Below, piece after piece: positions 9,086 through 17,676 of a stretch of 64,000 nucleotides of DNA. The stretch comes from Hydrotalea sp. GTDB taxonomy: Bacteria; Bacteroidota; Bacteroidia; Chitinophagales; Chitinophagaceae. The notes under the pieces are model-generated. The model worked only from the letters and a program-made list of their open reading frames with translations. It was not told where the DNA came from and did no database searches. The DNA is taken from assembly GCA_022402565.1 (NCBI GenBank), contig JAKRSC010000025.1, positions 62,001-126,000 on the forward strand. Direction: 5' to 3'. A program made the translations under genes and the position numbers. Each line of letters begins with the position of its first letter. Position 1 is the first letter of the stretch.

Positions 9086-10318
9086 TTAAACGTATTTCAT
9101 AGATGGCTTCGGATCAATAAAATGATCAGGAGTAAGTGTTGGGAATATTTTTTCTGACTGATCCAGCAGAAGTACCATAAAACTTCTGAATAGGAGCATT
9201 GCTGCTGGAACCTTTTCTACCAGAACACCAAACATAGTTAAAGGCCTGTAAGGAACATCTCCAATACCATCTTTATTCAAATCATAACCACTGTACTTGT
9301 CCCAATAATTATGTAGGAATGTATTGAGTACAGTTGTTCCATTTGTACTGACATCAAAAGTATTAGCCAAGAAATTATTCTGCTTGATTTCATTTTCCAT
9401 ACAGCTTGCCTGAATTTTCATAGCCCAGCCATTGTAATCGAACTTATTTTTTTCGACTTTCATTCTATTGGTGCCTTCCATAAAAACCCCTACTGTGTTT
9501 CTTGTAAACTGATTACCCGAAATATGACCGTCCGAAATCTCTTTTAATAGAAGACCATAAGCCGCATCTCCCCAGTTTTCGTAAAAGATATTTTTATACA
9601 TATCTACAGATCTGGAATACATAACAGCAACACCTGCACCATTTCCCTGAAACTTATTTTCCGTATACACATCATTATTAGAAAACATAAAATGTAAGCC
9701 ATAGCGAATATTGGAAACTGCATGATTTGTATGTATGCTTGAATAATGTACAAACTCAAAATAAATACCATCACGGTGACCTTTAATGAAGTTATTTTCA
9801 ATGATTAAACTGTCACTTTTCCAGCAATGGATGCCATTACCTATTTCCTGCTCTTGTTTACCATAAGCTTGAATTCTATTACCTCTTACAATACAGTTTT
9901 TAGAGTACTGTAGATAAACCCCAAAAAAATTATCGAACAACCAATTATTTTCAATGACTACATTTTGTGACTCCAACACTTTAATACCACCAGGATCATC
10001 TAAAGTTGCATATCCAGAGTGCTGAACTTTCAGTCCTCTTATAATCACATCATTCGCTTTTATTGTAAAAACTTCATACTTCTTTTCTCCATCTATTTCT
10101 GGCCATCCTTTTCCAATAATAGTTAAAGGTTTTGTTATTTGAATGTTTCCCTCTTTATATAATCCCTTATTGATATGAATAGTATCGTATGGTTGGGCTG
10201 CATTAATTGCTAATTGAATACTCTTATATGCTTCCCCAGTACCTACTCTAATCTGAGCACCTTTAATAAAAAGTGGAGCAAGAAATAATACAGATAATAT
10301 GACGATTAAACTTCTCAT
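9086..10318 (-). CDS. nosD: NosD, periplasmic copper-handling protein for N2O reductase
   Basis: A 410-aa protein with an N-terminal signal peptide (MRSLIVILSVLFLAPLFIKG) and a right-handed parallel beta-helix of PbH1-type repeats. Examples are VVIENNWLFDNFFGVYLQYS, CIVRGNRIQAYG and SIHTNHAVSNIRYGLHFMFS. The tail HNYWDKYSGYDLNKDGIGDVPYRP is characteristic of NosD. It delivers copper to apo-NosZ with NosF and NosY. It overlaps nosL by 4 nt. Confidence 0.95.
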   Translation of the reverse strand: MRSLIVILSVLFLAPLFIKGAQIRVGTGEAYKSIQLAINAAQPYDTIHINKGLYKEGNIQITKPLTIIGKGWPEIDGEKKYEVFTIKANDVIIRGLKVQHSGYATLDDPGGIKVLESQNVVIENNWLFDNFFGVYLQYSKNCIVRGNRIQAYGKQEQEIGNGIHCWKSDSLIIENNFIKGHRDGIYFEFVHYSSIHTNHAVSNIRYGLHFMFSNNDVYTENKFQGNGAGVAVMYSRSVDMYKNIFYENWGDAAYGLLLKEISDGHISGNQFTRNTVGVFMEGTNRMKVEKNKFDYNGWAMKIQASCMENEIKQNNFLANTFDVSTNGTTVLNTFLHNYWDKYSGYDLNKDGIGDVPYRPLTMFGVLVEKVPAAMLLFRSFMVLLLDQSEKIFPTLTPDHFIDPKPSMKYV

Positions 10319-10737
10319 TTAACGAGATCTTTCCAAGCATACCTTATATATTCAGATGTATCATAAGGTATTTGAGATATGTTCCAATTATTGACTGCGG
10401 CAATATTTCCACGCATTGGACTATTTAATTTTTCAGTATAAAAAAATACAGCAGAATCGGCTTGAATAAATTCACCTTTATTTATAAAAGATCCAATCCA
10501 ATACTGGTTTTCAGTTACTGTATTACCCTTTATATATTCAAGCAAACAAGCTATATCATCAAATTTGTATACCCTTCCCTTTTGGGTAATTGCCTGAGAA
10601 GCAAAACTCAAATCAGAAATAGTCATTTTGCATTGGTAACAAGCATCCTTATTCAGTTCAATTTTTTCAGGACCGCTCTGACCACATGAAATAGCAGACA
10701 GAATTATGAGGATAGTAAAACAGTTTTTCAGATTCAT
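10315..10737 (-). CDS. nosL: NosL copper-chaperone lipoprotein
   Basis: A 140-aa lipoprotein (signal peptide ending ILSAISCGQ). It holds the NosL copper motif CYQCKMTISD at about residues 33-42 and a second region with KGRVYKFDDIACLLEYIKG. NosL binds Cu(I) in the periplasm and hands it to NosD or NosZ. Overlaps: 4 nt with nosD, 1 nt with the upstream membrane gene. Confidence 0.95.
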   Translation of the reverse strand: MNLKNCFTILIILSAISCGQSGPEKIELNKDACYQCKMTISDLSFASQAITQKGRVYKFDDIACLLEYIKGNTVTENQYWIGSFINKGEFIQADSAVFFYTEKLNSPMRGNIAAVNNWNISQIPYDTSEYIRYAWKDLVK

Positions 10738-11330
10738 TATTTCTTCTTGAATTTTTTAAGCCAATTTCCTTCTTTACTACATGCTATTAACAAGAGTAAT
10801 CCTGCGAAAATAAAAAGCCATCCGCCCAAATCAGGTATAGAATAGGCACCAAAATTGAGAAGTTGTTTAAATCCAATTAAAGGAGGTTGATAAGCCATAC
10901 CTGGAACTATGATTGCGGCATTAGGGTCAAGATTATGTCCATAATCATATTCCCATCTCCAAAAATCTATCATGGCTACAATTCCAAATACAACAAACAT
11001 TCCAAAAACTATGTTTAGCCAATTTCTTTTTCCTAGTATCCCTACTAAAATCATTAAGAAAGCAAATGCACCAATAATATATGGCAATACAGTAAATTCA
11101 ATAAAATTATCTGCATGCAATGTTTGCATACCAATATAATGATTCAAACCATTTATTATTTCTACATCTCCCCCTAATTTATGGGGAAAGATTTGCAATG
11201 CCAAACCTTCAGGATATTGAGGGGCATCTAACTCTATTCTCCAAAGTGGAACAAATAGTGAGATTATTAAACTGACTCCTGCTATATAAGACATGATCTT
11301 AGAAGATAGCTGTAAACGATGGGTAGTCAT
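10737..11330 (-). CDS. Nos-operon membrane protein with PQYPEGL motif, function unknown
   Basis: A 197-aa protein with four hydrophobic segments (about 13-31, 82-98, 104-123, 162-183). The first loop carries LDAPQYPEGLALQIFPHKLGGDVEIINGLNHYIGM, with conserved-looking His residues on the outer face. I recall such a protein between nosZ and nosL in Bacteroidota nos clusters, but no defined role. The exposed His and acidic residues would suit metal handling; that is inference. It is preceded by a hairpin after nosZ and overlaps nosL by one base. Confidence 0.75.
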   Translation of the reverse strand: MTTHRLQLSSKIMSYIAGVSLIISLFVPLWRIELDAPQYPEGLALQIFPHKLGGDVEIINGLNHYIGMQTLHADNFIEFTVLPYIIGAFAFLMILVGILGKRNWLNIVFGMFVVFGIVAMIDFWRWEYDYGHNLDPNAAIIVPGMAYQPPLIGFKQLLNFGAYSIPDLGGWLFIFAGLLLLIACSKEGNWLKKFKKK

Positions 11331-11340
11331 AAAGTATTTT

Positions 11341-11382
11341 TAAAATAAAAGGGGAACAAATCTTTTTCAGTATTTGCTCCCC
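11341..11382 (-). terminator. Terminator-like hairpin between nosZ and the accessory genes
   Basis: On the minus strand, arms at 11372-11382 (GGGGAGCAAAT when read 5'-3') and 11351-11361 pair over 11 bp with one mismatch and a 10-nt loop. A T-rich tract TTTTATTTT follows. It lies 22 bp after the nosZ stop inside the operon, so it should act as a partial terminator or 3'-end stabiliser, giving more cytochrome c-nosZ mRNA than accessory mRNA. Confidence 0.65.
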
Positions 11383-11404
11383 ATATTTGAAATGATATGA
11401 ATTA

Positions 11405-13393
11405 TTATTTCTTAGGAGGCAAATTGGTACCTACACTGTAAGTCAGAGGCACATTGCTACCAGACGGTGAAACCCTAATGTAACCTTGCATTTCTTGGTG
11501 TAGTGCGCTACAGAAATCTGTACAATACATAGGATAAATACCCACACGATCTGGAACCCACTTCAAAGTACTTGTCTCACCAGGCATAATAAGTAACTCC
11601 GCATTATTAGCTCCTTTTATAGCAAATCCGTGTGGCACATCCCAATCTTGCTCTAAGTTGGTAACATGAAAATAAACCTCATCGCCCATCTTAATACCTT
11701 CAATATTATCTGGCGCGAAGTGTGAACGAATAGATGTCATATAAACATGAACCTTATTGCCTTCTCTAACAACTTTCGCTTCATTTTCACCTTTAGCTGC
11801 CCTAGGGTGTTTGTTTTCAGCAATTTTGAAAATCTTGAGCTGACCGTTATTTTTTATCAAATCTGCAGGAGCTGCTTGTGCATAGTGTGGCTCACCAATT
11901 GTTGGAAAGTCCAAAATCATCTGCATTTTATCTCCTGAGATATCGTATATCTGAGCACTCTGAGTTAACTCAGGACCTGTTGGCAAGTAGCGATCTTTTG
12001 TAATTTTATTATATGCGATCAAATATTTCGCATTTGGCTTTCTAGTATTACCACCTGGAATTGTCAAGTGACCAACTGAATAATACGTCGGAGCTCTATC
12101 CAACACTTTTAAGTCCTTAATATTCCATTTAACTACCTCAGAAGATACAAAGAAAGATGTGTAAGCGTTACCGCGACCATCAAATTCTGTGTGTAATGGA
12201 CCTAAGCCAGGTTTTTGTACTTCTCCGTACAGTGCTGCTTCATATTTCACCACTGGAATTCCTTCATATTCACCATCAAAAGCCTTATCTGCAATAGCTT
12301 TCTGTAATTTATTAAAACTGAATACGGGAATAACTGCAGCCAACTTACCGCTACCTACAATATATTCACCCGTAGGATCAACATCACAGCCGTGTGGCGA
12401 CTTTGGACAAGGAATAAAATAACAGATATCTTTTAACTCTGCCACATCTAAAACTGTTACTTCAGTTTTGATTTCAGAGGTTGCAGTATGTGCTTCTTCA
12501 TTGTATTTGTTATGTGCATATCTTACTTTAACTTTTTTACCCTTACCAGCTTTAAGATATTCCTCTGCCTTTTTCCAGTTCACAGCCATAATAAAATCTT
12601 TATCCTTCTGAGATGCATTCACCTCTAATAAAGTATTTGCTTGCTCAGTATTATAGCAGCTAAAGAAAAACCAGCCATGCGACTTATCTTTTCCAGCACG
12701 AGCTAAATCGAAGTTAACTCCAGGCGTTCTTAATTGAAATGCTATGTTCATTTCACCTGATTCCTGATTTACGCTTACAAAACTAATATGCCCTTTAAAG
12801 TTTTGCTTATAACTATTAATAGGTACATCCCCATTGGCATCATCAGCAGGAACACTAAATCTGGTTCCAGCAACTATGTATTCAGAGTTTTCTGTACCAA
12901 AAGGAGAACTGTGGTTACCACCACTGTTGGGAAGCTCAATAATCTCCGCGGTTTTGAAGGTCTTCAAATCTATACGAGCTAATCTAGGCGTATTATTCGC
13001 ATTTGCAAATACCCACTTCCCATTAATTTCACCATTTGTTTGTGACATTTCTGTATGATGTAAATCATCCCAAGGAACAAAACCATGCGATGTATTTAAC
13101 ATAGGTTTTGTTTCTTCACTGTATCCATACCCTTTTTCAGGATCAACAGAGAAAACAGGAATTACTTTTAGCATTCTGCCACTTGGTAAACCATAAACAC
13201 TCATTTGACCGCTAAATCCACCTGAAACGAAATTGTAAAATTCATCATGCTTTCCAGGAGGAACATATGCTTTAATAGCAGCATCGGAATCTATAGCTCC
13301 GGTTGCGTTCTTTGGCTTACAAGATGGAAATAGTGTACTTAATGCAATAATGGAGAAAGCCCCAAGTTGCATTGTCATTTTTAGATATCTCAT
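11405..13393 (-). CDS. nosZ: Nitrous-oxide reductase, clade II type
   Basis: A 662-aa enzyme reducing N2O to N2 in the periplasm. The CuZ domain is a beta propeller with DDLHHTEMSQTNG (H112, H113), FFFSCYNTEQ and other His sites (SPHGCDVDP, GPLHTEFD). The C-terminal CuA cupredoxin has DVPHGF and C624-x3-C628-x3-H632 with M635. There is no twin-arginine; the signal MRYLKMTMQLGAFSIIALSTLFPSC ends in a Cys at 25 and looks like a Sec lipoprotein signal, consistent with clade II. The upstream cytochrome c gene (25-bp gap) is its likely electron donor. Confidence 0.98.
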   Translation of the reverse strand: MRYLKMTMQLGAFSIIALSTLFPSCKPKNATGAIDSDAAIKAYVPPGKHDEFYNFVSGGFSGQMSVYGLPSGRMLKVIPVFSVDPEKGYGYSEETKPMLNTSHGFVPWDDLHHTEMSQTNGEINGKWVFANANNTPRLARIDLKTFKTAEIIELPNSGGNHSSPFGTENSEYIVAGTRFSVPADDANGDVPINSYKQNFKGHISFVSVNQESGEMNIAFQLRTPGVNFDLARAGKDKSHGWFFFSCYNTEQANTLLEVNASQKDKDFIMAVNWKKAEEYLKAGKGKKVKVRYAHNKYNEEAHTATSEIKTEVTVLDVAELKDICYFIPCPKSPHGCDVDPTGEYIVGSGKLAAVIPVFSFNKLQKAIADKAFDGEYEGIPVVKYEAALYGEVQKPGLGPLHTEFDGRGNAYTSFFVSSEVVKWNIKDLKVLDRAPTYYSVGHLTIPGGNTRKPNAKYLIAYNKITKDRYLPTGPELTQSAQIYDISGDKMQMILDFPTIGEPHYAQAAPADLIKNNGQLKIFKIAENKHPRAAKGENEAKVVREGNKVHVYMTSIRSHFAPDNIEGIKMGDEVYFHVTNLEQDWDVPHGFAIKGANNAELLIMPGETSTLKWVPDRVGIYPMYCTDFCSALHQEMQGYIRVSPSGSNVPLTYSVGTNLPPKK

Positions 13394-13418
13394 TTGTTAT
13401 GTCTTAAATATGATTAAA

Positions 13419-13898
13419 TTATTTTGAGCTGTCATTTTTTCGCATAAACTCAACTATCGAGCGTGCATCTTCGTCAGTCAAATTTTGATTAGGCATTCTC
13501 ACCAAACAAATCTCCAATTGGGCCTGCACTTCTGGGTCCTTATCAATCATTGGATCTGGATTAGTGATAAAGTTCATTAACCAATAAGGAGTTCTTCTTT
13601 CTGTAACCCCTTTCCAACCTGGACCGACTAATCTTTCATCTGTTAACTTATGGCATGATAAACACTTAGTATTAGATGTTGCTTCTCCCCGTTTTGCCAT
13701 AGTTGCATCTAATTCTCCTAATTGAACGTTCGTTTCATTAAATTTACCTTCTCCTCTATTGGGATCGTAAGTTTCAGAATCAGGAACCATACTTTTTGGA
13801 GCTTCAGCAGTGCTCGATGATTGATCAGATGAGCCACCACAGGAATACATCCATACAGATCCTGAAATGACTAGTAACATCAATGATATTTTTTTCAT
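13419..13898 (-). CDS. Monohaem cytochrome c lipoprotein of the nos operon
   Basis: A 159-aa protein with a lipoprotein signal (MKKISLMLLVISGSVWMYSCGG), a Ser/Pro-rich linker and a class I cytochrome c domain. The haem motif is CLSCH at about residues 79-83, and the axial Met is probably in LVRMPNQNLTDEDARSIVEFM. Being first in the operon, 25 bp before nosZ, it probably passes electrons from the quinol/bc system to NosZ. The operator and -7 element lie in the 150 bp upstream. Confidence 0.93.
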   Translation of the reverse strand: MKKISLMLLVISGSVWMYSCGGSSDQSSSTAEAPKSMVPDSETYDPNRGEGKFNETNVQLGELDATMAKRGEATSNTKCLSCHKLTDERLVGPGWKGVTERRTPYWLMNFITNPDPMIDKDPEVQAQLEICLVRMPNQNLTDEDARSIVEFMRKNDSSK

Positions 13899-13918
13899 GT
13901 AGCTTGTTTTATGTGTTA

Positions 13919-13926
13919 CAAAACTA
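13919..13926 (-). promoter_or_regulatory. -7 promoter element of the nos operon
   Basis: TAGTTTTG on the minus strand fits TAnnTTTG exactly. It lies 21 bp before the ATG of the cytochrome c gene. No TTG is present at -33, which fits activator dependence. Confidence 0.6.
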
Positions 13927-13948
13927 CTTCTGAATATACTCAGTACTT

Positions 13949-13964
13949 TATGATTACAGTCATA
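13949..13964 (-). promoter_or_regulatory. Predicted Crp/Fnr-type operator of the nos operon
   Basis: Dyad TATGA-CTGTAA-TCATA on the minus strand, with perfect 5-bp arms. Its centre (13956.5) is 34 bp upstream of the -7 element centre. This places it near -41.5 from the expected start, the class II activator position of Crp/Fnr proteins. Confidence 0.6.
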
Positions 13965-14050
13965 TATATAGTCAATTTTACTGCTTTATTTAAATGAAAT
14001 TTAACTTAAACCTAAATCTGTATAACAGAACAAGGCCAATGTTTAAACAA

Positions 14051-14605
14051 TTACTGAAATTCCATTTTCCAACTAACTTGAATAATAGAATCAACTTTTA
14101 AAGAACCTAGAAATGCCTTTGGTGGATTTATATTGAATTGTTTCATATTCAGACTGCTAGAACCAATAATAGCATAATAATTTACATCCCTACATAACTT
14201 TGCAAAAGTTACTCTATGTTTCCTTCGCACACCATTGATTTCTAATATTCCCTCAGCTTCCAAAATAGACGTATCTGCATTTTTCAAAAGCGTTTTTGTA
14301 CTTATAGCTGTCCATTTTATTGAGGGATATTCCTTTGTCTTGAATGCATCCTGTGTATGCTTCGTCATAGCATTGTACTTGGAACTTGCTATTTGATTAA
14401 CCGAAACTCTAAGCTCCAAATTTTTAAACCCTACTAATCTGCCTTCTTCAAAAACAGGATCTGCAACAAATTTTGGTTCGTTTACTTCTAATCTCCAAGA
14501 ATTCCATGAACTTCTTCCTTCAATCCACATCGTCATTTTTAGATTTGACATTTGTGGATAGATGAACCCCATAAAAAGAAAGATGAGAAATAAGTAACGT
14601 AACAT
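14051..14605 (-). CDS. YceI-like domain secreted protein
   Basis: About 184 aa from the ATG at 14605, which begins a clear signal peptide (MLRYLFLIFLFMGFIYPQ). A longer frame from 14686 would put 27 polar residues before it and cross the divergent promoter. The body shows YceI-type features: FKNLELRVSVNQIASSKYNAMTKHTQDAFKTKEYPSIKWT, then GILEINGVRRKHRVTF. YceI lipocalins bind isoprenoid-type lipids in the periplasm. The 152-bp gap before it carries the nos promoter; it is downstream of no visible operon and diverges from the FAD/Fe-S gene. Confidence 0.8.
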   Translation of the reverse strand: MLRYLFLIFLFMGFIYPQMSNLKMTMWIEGRSSWNSWRLEVNEPKFVADPVFEEGRLVGFKNLELRVSVNQIASSKYNAMTKHTQDAFKTKEYPSIKWTAISTKTLLKNADTSILEAEGILEINGVRRKHRVTFAKLCRDVNYYAIIGSSSLNMKQFNINPPKAFLGSLKVDSIIQVSWKMEFQ

Positions 14606-14688
14606 ATAATAGGTACAATTTACATTATGAAATGTTGAATTGGAATGTATTTTTTTTATGTACTTGCATTTCGTTACTTTAGTCATTC

Positions 14689-17475
14689 ATGAATCATTTG
14701 CTCAAGATTTTTCCCTCAAATAGGGTGAAAAATAATTTAGTTGACAGACTTGCATATGCAGGTGATGCTGGCTTTTACGAACTTATACCTCAAGCTGTTG
14801 TTCAGCCTAATTCTATTCATGAAATCATCCAATTATTTCAGTGGAGCGATGCAACGGGAACACCTTTGTGCTTTAGAGCAGGAGGAACCAGTTTGTCTGG
14901 ACAAAGTATTACTGACGGAATATTAGTAGATATAGGCAAACACTGGAGAGCTATTGAGCCTTTAGATAATGGGAAGCTGGTAAAAGTTCAGCCAGGTATT
15001 ATTGCAAGTATGGTGAATCACTTTCTTTTACGCTATGGAACTAAAATTGGACCCGACCCTTCTTCTATTCATGCCGCAATGATGGGCGGCATACTCAGCA
15101 ATAATTCCTCCGGCATGTGCTGTGGTGTTGCCTATAATGCATACCATACCTTACAGAGCATTCATTTTGTTCTTCCAAATGGGCATATATACAATACCGC
15201 TCAAGAAGAAGATTATAATCGTTTTATAAATGACGAAAATGAAATTTGTACTACACTCTTGCAATTTCGTAAACAGATACTTGATTCAACTACTTTACTG
15301 CAAAAAATTCGAACTAAATATCAAACTAAAAATACAGTTGGTTATGGGCTAAATGCGTTGGTTGATTATGAACATCCCTTAGACATATTTTCACATTTAC
15401 TAATTGGCGCAGAAGGTACGCTTGCTTTTATTGCCGAAGCTGTTCTTCAAACAATTCCTATTCAACCGCATACTTCTACTGCATTACTATTTTTTAATAC
15501 TATTAGTGATGCTTGTAATGCCATACTTCCTCTTAAAGAAAGTGGTGCAGATGTTTTAGAACTAATGGATAGAGCTTCACTAAGAAGTGTGGAGGATTTG
15601 AAAGGACTACCGTCCTATTTTAAAGATCTTCCCGAATCGGCTGCTTGCCTGCTTTGTGAATATGCCGCACCATCAGAAATAGATCTAGAACAAATTCTAA
15701 AAAGAGCATCTCCAACTATTTCTAAACTAGAGCTTCTTTATCCATCAGAGTTTACTTCAAGCGCTGAACAAAGACAGTTTTATTGGAAAATTCGAAAGGG
15801 CATGTTCCCTAGTGTAGGTGCTGTAAGAGCAAGAGGAACAACTGTTATTTTAGAAGACATTGCTTTTCCTCTTGAACATTTGGCAAACGCAGTGATTGAC
15901 CTACAGCAACTCTTTCGAGATTTCAATTATGAAAATGCCATCATTTTTGGTCATGCAAAAGATGGAAATCTTCATTTTGTCATTACACAATTACTAGACA
16001 CTCCCCAAGAAATTGATCGCTATAATCGATTCATTCAGTCTTTGGTAAAACTTGTTGTAAACAAATACAATGGCACATTAAAAGCAGAACATGGTACTGG
16101 AAGAAACATGGCTCCATTTGTTGAAGCAGAATGGGGTGGTGAGTTGTACACAATGATGAAAGCAATTAAACAAGTTGTTGATCCTAAAAATTTGCTGAAT
16201 CCAGGTGTTATCATTAATGAACATGCAGATGCACATATTCGCAACTTGAAACAAATGCCAGTTGTAGAGGAAGAGGTTGATAAATGTATTGAATGCGGCT
16301 ATTGCGAACCGCTTTGTCCGAGTAAGGATATAACGCTTTCGCCACGACAAAGAATTCAGATTAGAAGACAGCTTAAAAAGTTGGAACAAACAGGACAAAA
16401 AGCTGCGTATAAAAAACTATTAGCTGAATATGAATATGCAGGTTTAGACACCTGCGCAACAGATGGCTTATGCCAGTCCGAATGTCCGGTTTCCATAAAC
16501 ACCGGCGATCTTGTAAAACGATTAAGACAAGAAAACCATAGCAAGTTTGGAAATAGTATGGCTCTTACCATTGCAAGAAATTATAAGCTTGTAGAACAAC
16601 TTACTAGACAAACCATTCAATTAGCCAGCTTCATAAATGGTTTGGGTGGATTAAACATTATTACAAGAATCACAAAAAGACTAAATAAAATTTTTCCAGG
16701 TACACCTGTATGGTGGAATGAAATAAAACCTGCAAAGTCGCTTCCACAATCAAACCCCAATCAACCATCTGCTTTGTACTTCAGTGCATGCATTCATAGA
16801 ATGTTGGGTGATGGTGGCGAATCGTTGCAAGAAAAAATGATTCGGGTTTGTGAAAGGGCTGGTGTAAGCATTTTATTCCCAAAAGATATAAGAGGTCATT
16901 GTTGCGGACAAGCTTTCAGCAGTAAAGGATACCAAGACGCTGCAGTAGTAATTGAAGAGAAAACAATCGATGCTATTCTTGCGTGGACAAATAACGGAGC
17001 ACTGCCAGTTGTTTGCGATTTCACATCCTGCACATACACTTTCCTCAAGCAATCGGCACATTTATCTGCTGACTATCGAACAAAATGGAATAAAATTACC
17101 TGGATTGACTCTATTGAATTTTTCAAAAACAAAATCATTCCAAAACTTCCTATTACTTCAAAAAAGGAGGCTATTGCCCTTCACCCAACTTGTGCAAGCA
17201 CCAAAATGGGTCTTTCAAATGCCATGAAACAGGTTGCAAGCGCTTGTGCAAAAGAAGTTTTGATTCCCGCTTATGCAGGTTGTTGTGGCATGGCTGGCGA
17301 CAGAGGATTTTGGGTGCCCGAAATGACAGAATCTGCTACTCACATGGAAATCAAGCACTTAGAAGACTTTCAGGGCTATTATAGTACTGCTGGAACCTGC
17401 GAAATGAACCTTACCCATTTCTCTGGAAAGGAATTTCAGCACTTAATTCATTTATTAGATGAAGTAAGTTCATAG
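14689..17475 (+). CDS. FAD-linked oxidase fused to Fe-S and CCG domains (D-lactate/2-hydroxyacid dehydrogenase type)
   Basis: A 928-aa fusion. Residues about 35-265 form a PCMH-type FAD domain (FRAGGTSLSGQS, GPDPSSIHAAMMGGILSNNSSGMCCG), followed by the FAD-oxidase C domain to about 505 (FGHAKDGNLHF, KAEHGTGRNMAPF). Two 4Fe-4S motifs follow (CIECGYCEPLCPS; CATDGLCQSECPV), then cysteine-rich CCG domains (HPTCASTKMG, GCCGMAGDRG). The layout resembles GlcD+GlcF or bacterial D-lactate/2-hydroxyglutarate dehydrogenases such as YdiJ, which feed electrons to the quinone pool. The exact substrate cannot be read from sequence. Confidence 0.9.
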   Translation: MNHLLKIFPSNRVKNNLVDRLAYAGDAGFYELIPQAVVQPNSIHEIIQLFQWSDATGTPLCFRAGGTSLSGQSITDGILVDIGKHWRAIEPLDNGKLVKVQPGIIASMVNHFLLRYGTKIGPDPSSIHAAMMGGILSNNSSGMCCGVAYNAYHTLQSIHFVLPNGHIYNTAQEEDYNRFINDENEICTTLLQFRKQILDSTTLLQKIRTKYQTKNTVGYGLNALVDYEHPLDIFSHLLIGAEGTLAFIAEAVLQTIPIQPHTSTALLFFNTISDACNAILPLKESGADVLELMDRASLRSVEDLKGLPSYFKDLPESAACLLCEYAAPSEIDLEQILKRASPTISKLELLYPSEFTSSAEQRQFYWKIRKGMFPSVGAVRARGTTVILEDIAFPLEHLANAVIDLQQLFRDFNYENAIIFGHAKDGNLHFVITQLLDTPQEIDRYNRFIQSLVKLVVNKYNGTLKAEHGTGRNMAPFVEAEWGGELYTMMKAIKQVVDPKNLLNPGVIINEHADAHIRNLKQMPVVEEEVDKCIECGYCEPLCPSKDITLSPRQRIQIRRQLKKLEQTGQKAAYKKLLAEYEYAGLDTCATDGLCQSECPVSINTGDLVKRLRQENHSKFGNSMALTIARNYKLVEQLTRQTIQLASFINGLGGLNIITRITKRLNKIFPGTPVWWNEIKPAKSLPQSNPNQPSALYFSACIHRMLGDGGESLQEKMIRVCERAGVSILFPKDIRGHCCGQAFSSKGYQDAAVVIEEKTIDAILAWTNNGALPVVCDFTSCTYTFLKQSAHLSADYRTKWNKITWIDSIEFFKNKIIPKLPITSKKEAIALHPTCASTKMGLSNAMKQVASACAKEVLIPAYAGCCGMAGDRGFWVPEMTESATHMEIKHLEDFQGYYSTAGTCEMNLTHFSGKEFQHLIHLLDEVSS

Positions 17476-17503
17476 AAATATTTTAATCAATAATCTATTT
17501 CCC

Positions 17504-17511
17504 TACCTTTG
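17504..17511 (+). promoter_or_regulatory. -7 promoter element of the tRNA-Leu gene
   Basis: TACCTTTG matches TAnnTTTG; its end is 28 bp before the mature tRNA 5' end. The -33 region is AT-rich without a clear TTG. Confidence 0.5.
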
Positions 17512-17539
17512 CAACCCCAAAAAGGACATCGGTCCATTT

Positions 17540-17624
17540 GCGGATGTGGCGAAATTGGCAGACGCACCAGACTTAGGATCTGGCGCCGCGAGGCGTGTAG
17601 GTTCGACTCCTATCATCCGCACCA
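17540..17624 (+). tRNA. tRNA-Leu (anticodon UAG)
   Basis: Acceptor stem GCGGATG pairs with CATCCGC at 17614-17620, and CCA is encoded at 17622-17624. The anticodon stem CCAGA/TCTGG encloses loop CTTAGGA, giving anticodon UAG, which reads CUA-type leucine codons. A long variable arm (GCGCCGCGAGGCGT region) and T-arm GTTCGACTC complete a class II tRNA of 85 nt. Confidence 0.97.
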
Positions 17625-17637
17625 CCTTTTTAGGCAT

Positions 17638-17654
17638 CAATCACCTCCTGATTG
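17638..17654 (+). promoter_or_regulatory. Hairpin with CCUCC loop in the trigger-factor leader
   Basis: CAATCA (17638-17643) and TGATTG (17649-17654) pair around loop CCTCC, 23 bp before the tig ATG. The loop resembles the 16S anti-Shine-Dalgarno core. A function is speculative. Confidence 0.25.
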
Positions 17655-17676
17655 CAGGAACAAAATTTGAGTGTAC

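Noticed and set aside
16078-16398. 106-aa minus-strand frame inside the FAD/Fe-S gene
   Set aside because: Antisense to conserved FAD-oxidase and ferredoxin motifs; the Cys-rich look comes from the complementary strand.
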